Origin: Glandiceps talaboti
Lineage: Eukaryota > Hemichordata > Enteropneusta > Spengelidae
Direction: 5' to 3'
Length of the DNA: 64,000 bases
Assembly: GCF_964340395.1 (NCBI RefSeq)
Contig: NC_135550.1
Coordinates: 7,257,601 to 7,321,600, forward strand
Every line of letters begins with the position of its first letter. Positions within the stretch are counted from its first letter, which is position 1. A model generated the notes under the pieces. The model was not told where the DNA came from. It did not search any database and worked only from the letters and a program-made list of their open reading frames with translations. A program made the position numbers and the translations under genes. Below, in pieces: positions 38,511 through 51,140 of this stretch.

Positions 38511-41222
38511 TTATACTTTCGTATCATCGTTTAAACTGTCTTGGTAACTGTGCCTGTCATGATCGTCATAATCATTGTACATTTGTACTGCTGTGGTCGC
38601 GACGTACGGATTATTGTGTTGGTTATTGAGATTCGCTAACAGATTGAATTCCTTGTGTTCGTTTTCTTGTGCACGTTTCTCCTGTCGCTCCAGTCGTCTC
38701 CTTTCTTTCCTTTCCTGACGTTGCTTTTCTTTTTCAATTTCTGCGTCTTTCCCGGCCTGGCATTTCATGCAGCATTTTTTCAGAGAAAGCAAAAGGGCAG
38801 ATATAATATATGTGAAGCCGGCCAGCATGAACGATGCGCTGTATGAACCTGTCTTATCATATAATCGACCTACAGGTTACAACAAGAAACCAGCTTTGTA
38901 GCAATTGAATTTTACACGCACTACTGGTGTAAGTACTGTAAATGTACTTACCACTACTAGTGTAAATACTGTCAGTGTACTTACCTACCAATAGTGTAAA
39001 TACTGTCAGTGTACTTACCTACCAATAGTGTAAATACTGTAAATGTACTTACCACTACTGTACTGTAAATGTACTTACCTACCAATAGTGTAAATACTGT
39101 AAATGTACTTACCACTACTGGTGTAAATACTGTAAATGTACTTACCACTACTGGTGTAAATACTGTCAGTGTACTTACCTACCAATAGTGTAAATACTGT
39201 AAATGTACTTACCTACCAATAGTGTAAATACTGTCAGTGTACTTACCTACCAATAGTGTAAATACTGTAAATGTACTTACCACTACTGGTGTAAATACTG
39301 TAAATGTACTTACCACTACTAGTGTAAATACTGTCAGTGTACTTACCTACCAATAGTGTAAATACTGTAAATGAACTTACCACTACTGTACTGTAAATGT
39401 ACTTACCTACCAATAGTGTAAATACTGTAAATGTACTTACCACTACTGGTGTAAATACTGTAAATGTACTTACCACTACTGGTGTAAATACTGTCAGTGT
39501 ACTTACCTACCAATAGTGTAAATACTGTAAATGTACTTACCTACCAATAGTGTAAATACTGTAAATGAACTTACCACTACTGTATTGTAAATGTACTTAC
39601 CTACCAATAGTGTAAATACTGTAAATGTACTTACCACTACTGTATTGTAAATGTACTTACCTACCAATAGTGTAAATACTGTAAATGTACTTACCACTAC
39701 TGTACTGTAAATGTACTTACCTACCAATAGTGTAAATACTGTAAATGTACTTACCACTACTGTACTGTAAATGTACTTACCTACCAATAGTGCAAATACT
39801 GTAAATGTACTTACCACTACTGTACTGTAAATGTACTTACCTACCAATAGTGTAAATACTGTAAATGTACTTACCACTACTGTACTGTAAATGTACTTAC
39901 CTACCAATAGTGTAAATACTGTAAATGAACTTACCACTACTGTACTGTAAATGTACTTACCTACTACTGGTGTAAATAATGTGAATGTACTAACTTACCA
40001 CTAGTGTAAATACTGCAAATGTACTTACCACCAGTGTACTGTAAATGTACTTACCACTACTGTACTGTAAATGTACTTACCTACTACTGGTGTAAATACT
40101 ATAAATGTACTAACTTACCACTAGTGTAAATACTGAAATATACTTACCACCAGTGTACTGTAAATGAACTTACCTACCACTAGTGTAAATATTGTATTAA
40201 TACCTGAAATATGTTCAACAACCACTTGTGTGAATCTGCTTACCTGCCACTGGTGCGCCAACAAGATGGCCAAGACCGTAAACAAGCAGGGTTATACCCA
40301 TACCAGTGGGTAGGTCTGTGTCCTTGACTAAAGTCTTCATCACTACCATAGTCATTGGATTATAGAAACCGCTTAATACACCATACAGAACAGCATAAAT
40401 CATAATGCGGGCATAGCTAAAACCCAACGGTCCAAATGCTATCGTGATAACACCAATCATGTAAATCGTAACCACGAATAATGTGTAAGGTGTAACCCAT
40501 CCTCTACTGATGGGTATACCGTGTGTTATTCGGCCAATGAAACCAGTGATACCAATAACGGACACAATCCAGGCCGCTTTGCCATGAGGAACACCGAGAT
40601 ACACAGCACGTGGGACTAAGTGGACAAGAGGTGTGAAGGTACTGAAACCAAGGAAGAAGACAGCTATCACATAAATCGAAAACAGGTAGTTTCTTTTCCA
40701 TAAACTGCAATCCATTCCTTTCGACTGCGGTCTGATCTTTCGTTTTGAGCTCTTCTTGCCCCTTCCTTTTTTCTTTTTATCTTCAGATGGCTGCACGAAC
40801 ACATGGTCCGGCAAGTCTTTCCTGAGTGGAGGTTGTCTCATTAATGCAGCGAATACGCACAGATTCATGTTGAGAGCACTGATAAGAAACAGCGCCCCCC
40901 TCCAACCCAAATGTTCGACCATGAAATGGCACATAGGCGGGAAGATAACTACTCCAAATGAAGCCCCAGCAAACGCAATACCGTTACCCATGGCATGCTT
41001 CTGTTGGAAATACCAGCCAATTAAAAGAATGACTGGTATAGCAACCAAACCATATGCACCACCTGTAGAATATAATGCAAATTTTAAAATCAAACAGTTG
41101 TTCAAAAAAGTTGTGTTTATATACATGTAGTTGCAAATTTACTAGCCATTTGGACAATTAGATAGGTACGTAGCTTCATATCTAAGTGAAAGAGTGGTGG
41201 AAACACGCAGAGGCAGACGTAT

Positions 41223-41285
<63 letters not shown>

Positions 41286-42518
41286 TAACGATATGGTGCA
41301 AAAACTCAAAAGGTGTACAGGTGTTTTTATTTTTATCTTTGATTATGCATAATGTCAAACACTCATGAACTGGTTTGAATTAAGTTGACGATTATGAAAA
41401 AAAATGTAGCGTAGTCAGCTTACCTGTGATTACACCGAAAGTTATGTACAAAAATGGCACACTGGTAGCGAAGGAACTGAGCAGTAATCCTAGGCTGGAG
41501 ATGATAGCACCAACGAAAATAACTGGACGAGCTCCAAATCTATTGCTGAGAGCAGACGCAACGGGACCTATAAAATACATATCAGATAAAAAGACGTTCG
41601 TAAAATACAGTATATCACAATATCGGGCATCCAGAGCATATACATCATGCCCCCCCCCCCACCTTCCCCGCCAAACCATGCACAAGCAATAATTTAGTCT
41701 GAAAAATAAGATTTTCCAGTTTTTTTATGAGACTAGTACATAACACTCTACTATCTGAATGTGATATAACATGATGTTTTAAACCCTTGAAAAAACACAT
41801 ACCAGTTTTATATATATATATATATATTTTTTTTTTTTGGCCATTTCTTTTTTAAAAAGTGACTTCTTTATTTCACATACCGGCGACTATATGTCCCACT
41901 TTAAGAAAGAACAGTTAGGATTGAGAGTGTGGACTGTGGGGTTTGGAGGCTTCACGTAGACTTCCAAACTAAGAATCTTATCATAGCACATGTTATGATA
42001 AAAGGATATCCTTTCTCATGCAAAAGCTTAGCGTCTGGTACATTCTGACACGGTCATGGAGTTGTTCTTACATTTGTTGTGCTGTGGTTTTAACCAGCCT
42101 AGCATGAAAGGCAATTAAGGTTACAATTACTAATATTATCATTGAGAGAACTCAGATTCAAAGGAAACCTCTATTTTAAGTTCTAACATGAAAAGTATAT
42201 CTTAGGACAGTAAAAAAAGGGACCCCTTGCCCGCGGACCCTCCCCATACAGCTACCCCCTTCACCCACCTTTCCCGGGGTGTTAGAGTCTATTTTTTTAC
42301 TTACTGGCAAAGAAAGTCATTGACATCATGATTGACACAATCCAAGATACCATCTGAGCGTCTACCTCAAAATATTCTCGAAATTTGACAAAAAAGATGC
42401 CAAAGGCTTCCGTCAGTCCAGGCGTAAATAAGAAGATGCCAAACCCACAGGCGGCAACGACCCAGCCATACCCTCCATCGGGGGATTGGTAGATATGGAT
42501 CGGACCTTCTCCAGCCAT
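38511..42518 (-). CDS. Monocarboxylate transporter-like protein (SLC16, MFS), copy 1
   Basis: Four coding exons, 42518-42305, 41567-41424, 41062-40244 and 38869-38511, join in phase 1 each time and give 511 residues. The SLC16 signature SPDGGYGW (12-19) precedes TM1; YFQQKHAMGNGIAFAGASFG marks TM4-5, and ACSVIGIT-type helices follow as expected for 12 TM segments. Both termini are cytosolic in the family. The TM6-7 loop is lysine-rich (KKKKGRGKKSSKRK) and the C-terminus is a highly charged Glu/Arg stretch likely to be helical. The family moves monocarboxylates, aromatic amino acids or related solutes, some members with protons; the substrate cannot be read from sequence. ATG 42518 was chosen because an acceptor (TTTCTTTCAG) sits 24 bases upstream. 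Intron 3 is almost wholly minisatellite. Confidence 0.95.
38925..40200. repeat. Minisatellite filling transporter intron 3, with 60-bp higher-order units
   Basis: About 1.28 kb of roughly 30-bp units (GTGTAAATACTGTAAATGTA then CTTACCTACC or CTTACCACTA). From 39541 to 39960 the pattern repeats every 60 bases almost exactly, seven times. On the gene strand each unit carries GGTAAGT, a consensus 5' splice site, and TTTACAG, an acceptor-like string. One minus frame is free of stops because 60 is a multiple of three. Confidence 0.95.
41221..41284. repeat. (CAGA)n microsatellite, transporter intron 2
   Basis: Sixteen tandem CAGA units. Confidence 0.97.
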
Positions 42519-43735
42519 CTTGATTTCTACTGTTGCGATATGTCTGAAAGAAAACACACAGGTTAAATGAAATAATTACAATCAGGATGTATGAAAGGTT
42601 AGTGATCCATGAACACGAAATAGTCAAAGTGCATGTCCTAAACAAAAAAGTACGATATCACTAGTCTTACTTGTGACAACGTAGTAATTTTGTAAATCAT
42701 TGGCACACTTCGTTCCATGTCAAGCAGACGACATTGGAGGTCAAATCTAGAGCACCATTCGCATTGGCAGAGTTAACCCCTCACTATTTTCAGTTTTGAT
42801 TTTTATTCATTCTGGCATTCCGTGAATATAAGAATATGGTCTGGAGATTTTTGTAACAGTTACAAAGGGGATACGTCATATATACAGGTCGATAGCAGAG
42901 AATGAATAAATGAATTTGTAATAAATACGTAAACCCAGTGTAAATTCGGTGCACCGCATACTTCCAACGCTCAGTAGTCTAGCACTAAGTTCTGATAGGC
43001 ACAAAAACTGAAGAAGGGTGCCCTCAAAGTTGGAGCTCGATGGCCGACGCTATAGTCATGCAAAATTATGATATCACATTTGCCATAATTAGTCATGGTT
43101 ACTTGCTATTGATGTATCTATCTATCTTCTTAGTTGTTATGAATTAAATAAGCTACTATTTAATTAAAATCTAATTTAATTAATTACTGGGCGTTCCATT
43201 CTGATTATTTTAAATTAAAAAGCGCTGGTTTAACTAAAAATCTTATTTCATTACACTACTGACAAACTGCAATGAGTGTTTTACATGTATATTATCTGTG
43301 ATTTTAATTTTTAAAAATTTTGTTTAATTAAAATCGTGGAAAATGTCTATGAAATCGTGTATGAGTTCGTTATTACTAAATTTTTGACTTTTTCATTTAC
43401 CGTAGCTTCACTAAAACTGTCGAATCAGCTTTTCGCAAGTGTGAGTTATGTTAGTACGGTTTGCTGAGTAGAATAACACGATCAAGCCCTGCAGCGGACC
43501 AGATGGGACACTAAATGAGTATTATCATAAGGGTTCATTAATGGTATATCATAATTGAACGCGTTTGTAAACGCTTTGCGAGTCACAATCTAAGCTTCAC
43601 AATGACAAATGTTCCTATTTTGAAGAGAATGTTGGTTGTTATGGTAACCCGTAGATTTATAGAAATAATTTATATCTATAACCAATCTGAATATTTGTGT
43701 CAACGCAGGATCTTTTGTGAAGCTCTCTGTACCTC

Positions 43736-43840
43736 CCTCTCCCCTCTCTCTCTCTCCCTTCTCTCTTTCCTTCCCTCCCTCTCCCCTCTCTCCCTCCTCC
43801 TTCTCTCTTTCCTTCCCTCCCTCAACCCCCCCTCCCCCCT

Positions 43841-43933
<93 letters not shown>
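43736..43933. repeat. (CT)n polypyrimidine tract
   Basis: An irregular CTCCCT-rich part leads into about 43 clean CT units (43848-43932). Confidence 0.96.
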
Positions 43934-43934
<1 letters not shown>

Positions 43935-44149
43935 TTTAAATGATTGGAAAGCATTCGTAAACTGTACTGCTTTCTTATTATTATCATTGACAGTACAGGC
44001 AACAGGTGTCACTTTTGTCAATGTTTTCTAGGCAGTCAAAATGAACGTTACGAAAAGCTTCAAGGTCGCTTTGGGTATACTAGAGAAATTTAGGTGCCCC
44101 ACAAGGAAGAAACGTTTACGTTTCATCCTTGTCTCATACCTGTTATTTA

Positions 44150-44770
44150 CAAGCTTACAAGCTTCTGACTCGCTTAGACTATTGTAACTGTCTCCATTCT
44201 GGTTGCCCTCGCTGCCGCAAGTCTTATCTGTAACGTTAAAAAGTCCCAACCTCTCGTGCAATAACTTCATTAGTTAACTATTAGTTATCATATTCACTAC
44301 AAAGCTTCATCTATCAGCTTCAATTCAGTTGTGGGTTCTGGACCGCATTACCTCTCTGACCCCCTTCATCGATATACTCCACAAGACAAGACAAGACAAT
44401 CCGCTCTTCCTCTGATTCTTCGTCTCCCAAGGGTAGAGACCTTTGGTAAGAGATCTTTCTCTCACATCAGCCCTGCATCAATGAACCATCTTCCTTTCGA
44501 TCTCCGTCACTCCAAGTCTCTTACATCCTTCCGCCGTTCTCTCAAAACCTATGTCTTTAAACATTAGGCTCAGCCTTCTCCAATTACCCAGTATCTATTG
44601 TCTGCGAATCCACTTTCCCTCTGCAATACAGTAAAATCTATCCAGCGCTTCTTCTTCGCCTCGAGCTCTGCTTGCAGAGATTAGTCGCCTTATTTTTATG
44701 TTATTGGGTATTTTCTATTAGGTTGTAAAGCTTGCCTTAACATTTTAATCGTCGTCGTCTTTTGCCGAAT
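44150..44770 (+). mobile_element. LINE 3' fragment (reverse transcriptase C-terminus), dead
   Basis: The first frame reads RLDYCNCLHSGCPRCRKSYL from about 44175, the '.LDYCNSLL.GLP' motif of CR1/L2-like reverse transcriptases. After stops and a shift the second reads YHIHYKASSISFNSVVGSGP then HYLSDPLHRYTP and SFRRSLKTYVFKH, ending with TAG near 44566. The order is correct and the middle is deleted. A 3' UTR with a repeated GTCGTCGTC end follows near 44760. Confidence 0.82.
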
Positions 44771-46637
44771 ATATACATGATGTAATTGAACTAACGAATT
44801 CTTGATAACATTAAAATGCAACATGTCAGTATCCTAGATATATATGGCCCTGAGATTTGTAAATTTTCATTGCAAATACAGATCAGATCGGAAATTAGTG
44901 TCGAGGCAATTCAAGGTCACGGTATTTATACATGTTTCTCTGCATGTTTACCTTTTGTAACAACAATTTCAATGATATGTTCTCCCAACTGCGAAAGTAA
45001 TAGTCTTGTCCCCCTTCAACAATCTTTGCGAAGGGCCTTCTAAAATTGAGTCTAGGGCGAAGTCACCCTAGTTATATTCTAATCCATAGAGAACATATCA
45101 AAAATGACCAACACAGATACTAGAGTACTGTTTTGTCAACAATCAGGATAAACTCTTAAATATGCTCATTCATCACATCCACAAAGGTCAATCTCCGACC
45201 TTTCCTAAATATTATGCAAGCGTTTGTTCCAAAATTTGCCGGGATCAAATCAAAAGCGTCGATTTAATGAATACTAAAAATCCTATTTAATTAAACTACT
45301 GACCATTTAATACAATGAGTGTTTACATGCTATTATTTCTTGAAATTATGGGTCTAGTAAAAGGTATGGTCAGTTAGGGAGTAATCCTATTGAGACTTTA
45401 TAAACGATAAACTGTTACCAAAGTTAACGTTATAACATTACAAGTGGGTGTCATGCAACGACTGATCATTTTCCCTCGGTCTAATTAAGTACTGGTCAAG
45501 CAACTTTATACTTTGGGGTTTCCTTTTTTAAGGTTTCCGAAGTGGATGATCTCACACTGAATAGAAACAGTGCTCGAAGTCGTGTAACATCTAAGTTTTC
45601 AAACTGTTAAACAGGTCAGTGGTCAGATATTGTCGAGGCTGAAAATACGGTACAACAGCAAATTAAATGTTGTATGCTCTGAACTTGTGGGTTTTCTGTC
45701 AAGGATAATAGTACCTTATCCGACAAGTATGTTTTACCAATACACAATGTAAAACTCATCCCAAACTTCATAACCCATCAATTATCAACTGGCACATTTT
45801 CTTGCATTCACATTCAAAGAAACTTACCTCGACAGACAGACAGACAGACAGACAGATACTTACACTGATACAGACACGTGTTAACACATACACACAGTGT
45901 AATCATTGCATGGTGTAAAATAGGTAATCAGTACATATGATGACATACATACGATTCTGTGTATGTAATGGAATGTGGTGGCTGAATGCCAGTTTAAAAT
46001 TACTGATTGTATAAATATGTATTCCTGTTTGAAACATTAGGTGAAGCTTAGTTTGATAATTTTATCGACTTACCGAAACTACATTCGTGATCCACCCGTT
46101 ATATTGGTAACCTATCTAGTCGTAGAATGTCTAAATAGACGTATATGTATATTTTTCAACTTATATACTGATCGCCTATCTGTTACAAAAACAGGATAGA
46201 GCACGTTCGTACTGCCAGATTTACGCAACAACTTATTTTTGTTTTTCTTTATCTAGTATTAAAAGCATACCACTCTATTCCTGTGTTTGCGTATTTACAA
46301 CTTCTGTGTGACATCAGAGGAAATGTCACATTCTGTCACGTCAATGTCACGTGATATTGATTTCGATAAACCTTCCCCTCACGGACGCGACAAGCAGTCG
46401 GTAGAATGGAAGCTAAAGGTGGTAGCAAGGTCCACTCATATCAAAGATACAAACACTGTGACGTATGAATGCAAAATACAAATATGTGATACCATAGAAT
46501 GATTCACACCTCAGTAGTGGTGACTGGTCTGAGTTCACACGCAATACTAAGCAAACTCGTTATTTACGTTCGGACGTGACGTTGGTCAGAAAGGTGATCT
46601 GTACTATGCTCTAACTGAATAAGGAATATGGGTGTGT

Positions 46638-46638
46638 C

Positions 46639-46707
<69 letters not shown>

Positions 46708-46732
46708 GTGTGTGTGTGTGTATGTATGTGTG

Positions 46733-46797
<65 letters not shown>

Positions 46798-46826
46798 GTC
46801 TATCTGTCTATCTGTCTGTCTGTCTG
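46638..46826. repeat. (TG)n-(TATG)n-(TCTG)n compound array
   Basis: TG to 46677, TATG to 46706, mixed, then TCTG/TATC units 46736-46826. Confidence 0.95.
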
Positions 46827-46849
46827 AAATAGTAAATCCCACTCTAGTT

Positions 46850-47832
46850 TTAATACGTCTGAAAAAAACATGACCGAGACTTAATTTGATATACAGAGAG
46901 GTTATGTCACACATTGGGGATACTATCTCATGTAAAGCTACGGAAATAAGGTTGGTGGCGACAGATCTGAGTACTGTCTAATGATACGTAAATAAATAGT
47001 ACGTAAACTCAGAAGTCGAGTACTGTTTGTTTTTGTATACTAGTAAAATTAAAAATATCCTACCTCCTGTTAAGATGTCTTTAGAATTTGAAAAGAAAAG
47101 TTAATATAAGGATGATAATACATTATCGACAGTTTCGAAATTATTCCGAGACAAATACCCTGATTAAAAGTAGTTGAACTACCCCCACCCCCCCCCCAAA
47201 AAAAAAAAAAGAAAAAAGAAAAAAAAGAAAAGAAAAAAAAGGTTATTGTTTCTGGTCAGCATGCGCATCACGTTGGTCTTTCTTTTGTGTGTTTGTCCAG
47301 CCCATGCACTCTGCAGATCCAGGGGGAACACAAAAATAACCCTCCCTAGTTCAGTGAAGACAACTGCAGAGCCAATCATGAACAAGCAAATGACATCTGC
47401 TCCACATACACACTTGCTCTACAGTACTAAATAAAAAGAACAGTAACTGCCATAAATAGTAGATTGAGTGACAGGTTTGTTAAGAGAAAAAAAGCGCGTC
47501 GTCACATCATTTTAGACAAACTGTCTTTTTTTTCTTGGCCTAACATTTCAAAATATGAATGTTACTCAGTAGTATAGCACAAATGGGAAAACCCGTTTTA
47601 GCGTTTGGAAAATTGTTTTAGTTTAAAACTATCCTATAAATTATGACCAGAAGTGTAATATAAACACATTTGACGAGTCGTTGGTGTTAATGAATTAAAA
47701 ACTATGATTATGAATCAAAATATGTATTGTTTATAAGTTTTTTGGCCTCGATCTGATAACTACTATCAAGTTTTGATATTGTTGGATTGTATATTCATGA
47801 TAAGTATTGTGATCTGTGCAATGCAAGGTCAT

Positions 47833-47890
<58 letters not shown>

Positions 47891-49085
47891 AAATTGTAGC
47901 ATAACAGAAATAATTATATGAATCGGAAATGTGGCGAAAAAAATTGTGCATTTGCTATAGCATGCCCTCAAAAAAGTAGGTTATAGGTAGCTCGTGAAAT
48001 ACCGCTCTGACCCTAAGGCAAACATATCGGTAAGAATACCCCTTCTATGATGGTTTGATGAAGAGTAAAGCCAGTAACTACGACGAAGACCAATACAGTT
48101 TTCCCATATCAACATGCATGTAGTATGCCACTGTACACATCCAACGTGAACTGTAGTCTGTGTTAATGAAAGCATCTGGGTGTTTTTAGAAATCAAATCA
48201 AATCAAAGTACCAATAATGTTCAGACAAAAACAGAAAGTTACACATAATTACAAGTTACAAGATAGAGTTACTAATATAATATTCTAGGACATAAACTTG
48301 ATTCTCGTAATTTCTGCTCCTGTAATCATGTTATGTCGATGCCAAGAATGCCAATCAACTTTGACACCAAGTAAGATTACCATAGTAACCAACGTAGGAG
48401 AATTTGTAACATGGAAATATTTTATATAGTTGGCTTTAGATTTGGTGACATATCAGCAACACGCCATCTTTTAAATCTGGCCTCAGACAAATGACTTTCG
48501 TTTCGTTCACCAATTAATACCATTCATTACGAATTTTGCTTCGTATCATAAGTTACATTCGTTCTTACAAAATCTAAAGAAATTTCTGTTCGTGTGTCAG
48601 ATTTGAAACAACCGCCAGTGTTATCACTCAGAAAGACATGTCGGTCAGTGAACACTCAATTCAAATCTTTTAACTCGCAATTGTTTATTCCTGTTAGCCT
48701 TATATCCTCGTTGTTAACAACACAACTGTAAATCACCTTTGACAGTTGTCGTATATTCACACGGGTTATATTAACATATATTCCATCAACTGATGTCATA
48801 GAAATTCGATAACTTGACTTGTTGGATCAACAATCTCAATGGATCATGACGTCATCGATTGGATCAGTTTTATGTGTACATAGTTTAACATCCAGTCCTA
48901 CGATAGTATCAACATGACAGACTCTCGGACCAGAAAAAACCCTAAATTATCGCATTTAGAAGTTTGTCTAATAAAATAATGAATCAAACGAAATCGGTCT
49001 TTGGAATGAGAATGTAACAAAAATGACTTCTTATAAAATAATCAATGCAAAAATAGACAAATCATTTTGTTTAGCTAAACATTAA
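46850..49085. other. No gene seen
   Basis: AT-rich sequence with an A-rich run at 47198-47240, a (CA)n array and one CRE palindrome at 48847-48854. Short frames at 47174-47434 and 47981-48196 lack support. Confidence 0.4.
47834..47885. repeat. (CA)n microsatellite
   Basis: About 25 CA units. Confidence 0.97.
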
Positions 49086-49574
49086 AATATAGCAATTATA
49101 GTAAGATTTCTGTCAAGTCAGACGATAAAATGTAGCAATGTTAGTAAGATTTTTGTTTAGTCAGACGATAAAATGTAGCAATACAAAGACACGGCTTTCT
49201 TTTTCCCAGGAACATAAGATTTGATGCGAACATTGCCGTCATCGGGGAGGATTTGCGACAAACTGAGTTTGTTACTGATTTTTAAACGGATAAAATTACA
49301 TACATAAAACCCTGATTAAATTATTCTAGTATAATGTTAATGTTAATGTATGTCTTCAATGCCAATGGCAAATACAAATTGTCGTTCGACAGTACACAAT
49401 ACAGTTAACGGCAAATTGGAAGGGGATGGGGACCTCCGACTTTTTAGTATATGTAGACTAAATTATGACATCAAACGTTTTTGTAAGTAATGGTATAGCT
49501 AAGTATGCTTCAGTGAATAGAATACTACACGGATTGTTTAATGAAAGACAGCAAAACTTAAATCCCTCCCCTCC

Positions 49575-49614
49575 CACCACCACCACCACCACCACCACCA
49601 CCACCACCACCACA
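49575..49614. repeat. (CCA)n microsatellite
   Basis: Thirteen CCA/CAC units. Confidence 0.95.
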
Positions 49615-50189
49615 TCATCTCCACCAAAAAAGGTATACAACCAGCTTGTTCCTTCAAACATCACTAATTGCCAACAGTAACGAAAAATGTAGCATCAGCC
49701 ACTTTCAAAGTACTTTAATTTTACAACGACCTCAACAAGTCGATCGTGACATTTGGCCAGACAGAGAGATGATCCGATGACATCTGAGTCCGACTTCCAT
49801 TCTCTCAAAGTTTAATAAGTTATCTAAGGACAAGATAAATCATACAATGCTATGAAATAGTCAATGGGGTGTCTCACTAATTGCTGGTATACTAACAACA
49901 GATAACGGCAAAAGTTATCAATCGATTTCTATCTCAAATCTCCGTCTGTAAACAGTACATTGCAGCTGATTTATCGTCAAAACGTGAAATCGTGCCATAT
50001 TTTCACCCCTAAGGCCAAAAAACAACTTGTTGAATTTTAATATGAAAATTTCTGAATGTAAATGATGACGGGGATTGAAATGGTTCCGAAATTGTATTCC
50101 TTTTGAATCCGAACAATAAAGATTTGATACAACCTGTTTTGTCTCGAATTTTGAAAATCTGCATGATAATTTCTGTTTTTACCTTGAAT

Positions 50190-50580
50190 AAATCTAAAAG
50201 AGAAGTGTATCATCCTGCACAAAATATTGGATGAAGGATAGGGATTTTGCCGTGTTTGGTACAAGGTTATGTGATTCCGTTCCATTAGTCTTAGATTTGA
50301 AATGTTTTAAATAACATATAATTGAACAACTTTAAGAGAGAGCTCAAGGCGTACATTAAAGAAAACACTATTGCCATCTGTATAAATGTATTATTTTAAA
50401 TATAACGGCTCTTTTTAGATAATTTGTAACTGCTAATTGTACCTTTTTAAAAAAATTGTTTTTATATCTTTGTTTTTTTAAATAACACCTCGTTTATTTT
50501 GTTGTCATCTTGTACAGTGCTTTTGAATAATTAGTTTGAATAATATAAGACAATGCTCTTCAGAAAATAAATACATTTTT
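50190..50580 (+). mobile_element. LINE 3' end remnant, frameshifted
   Basis: One frame reads KDRDFAVFGTRLCDSVPLVL, matching the LINE ORF2 motif 'R.F.VFG.KLWNS.P..L'. After stops, a shifted frame reads NFKRELKAYIKEN, the expected next motif. The tail carries AATAAA near 50565. Confidence 0.6.
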
Positions 50581-51140
50581 TAAGTTCCCAAATCCTTCCA
50601 TGTCTGCAGATACAATTCTTTCACTTTTTATCAGTTGACAAATTCGAAAAGTCTTTTTTTTGTCAACTTGATGCAACCTAATAAAGTGAAGTTCCTCTTT
50701 GCTTAAAAATTTTGACGATAACTGATTCAGATCTATAACTTTTAAGCCCCTGAAATCAAAATAGATCTGCGGCATCGTTTATCTTCTTATAATAAATTCC
50801 CGAGTTTGTTGAATATCTTTTCAATGTGAACAACCTGGTGACACTTTGCAGTGTTGTCTTTGTGTATAAAGTTGAAGAGAGCTTTAACTTCGTTATTCAT
50901 CACTGCTATCTTATCTTGTCATCATCAACAAGCATTGTCTTGGCCAATTAGCATAATTCATTAACGTAGCTTCTTTCTATGACTTGCCAATTTTGATAAC
51001 ACGGTATCTCCTAATTGATGATCCACTGGGTTTAATTGCCATTGATAAATATAAAATGCTCCAAATATCGTCAATTGGAATATTTCGATAAAAGATAATA
51101 AAGGCATGACTAGATAGCCGAGGAATGACATTTTTCTTCA
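50560..51140 (-). pseudogene. Decayed coding region, family unknown
   Basis: Three successive minus-strand frames look protein-like but are broken by stops: VIPRLSSHAFIIFYRNIPID then DIWSILYLSMAIKPSGSSIR (about 51135-50975), MNNEVKALFNFIHKDNTAKC then HQVVHIEKIFNKLGNLL (about 50900-50795), and MPQIYFDFRGLKVIDLNQLS onward to 50560. The composition is that of a soluble protein and the order is collinear. It may be a transposon-encoded protein or a host pseudogene. I recognise no domain. Confidence 0.3.

Larger units (their letters stand above)
43219..45350. repeat. Two diverged direct copies of a 100-bp repeat
   Basis: 43219-43310 (AAAAGCG...ACTAAAAATC.T.TTT...ACACTACTGAC...CAATGAGTGTTTTACATG) and 45247-45345 share the same ordered blocks with small gaps. 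They flank the (CT)n tract and the LINE fragment at 44.15-44.76 kb. Confidence 0.6.

Noticed and set aside
38506-38511. AATAAA overlapping the stop codon of transporter copy 1 as its poly(A) signal
   Set aside because: It would leave almost no 3' UTR; the string is probably coincidental, since the stop is followed by ATAAAC.
39503-39937. Repetitive 144-codon protein in transporter intron 3
   Set aside because: The frame is a by-product of the 60-bp minisatellite period inside an intron.
42507-42557. Upstream start (MFSFRHIATVEIK) for transporter copy 1
   Set aside because: It lies on the intron side of the acceptor TTTCTTTCAG; ATG 42518 is inside the exon and fits the family N-terminus.
46287-46502. 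71-codon plus-strand frame
   Set aside because: It starts with TTG, has no domain or splice support, and lies in gene-free DNA.
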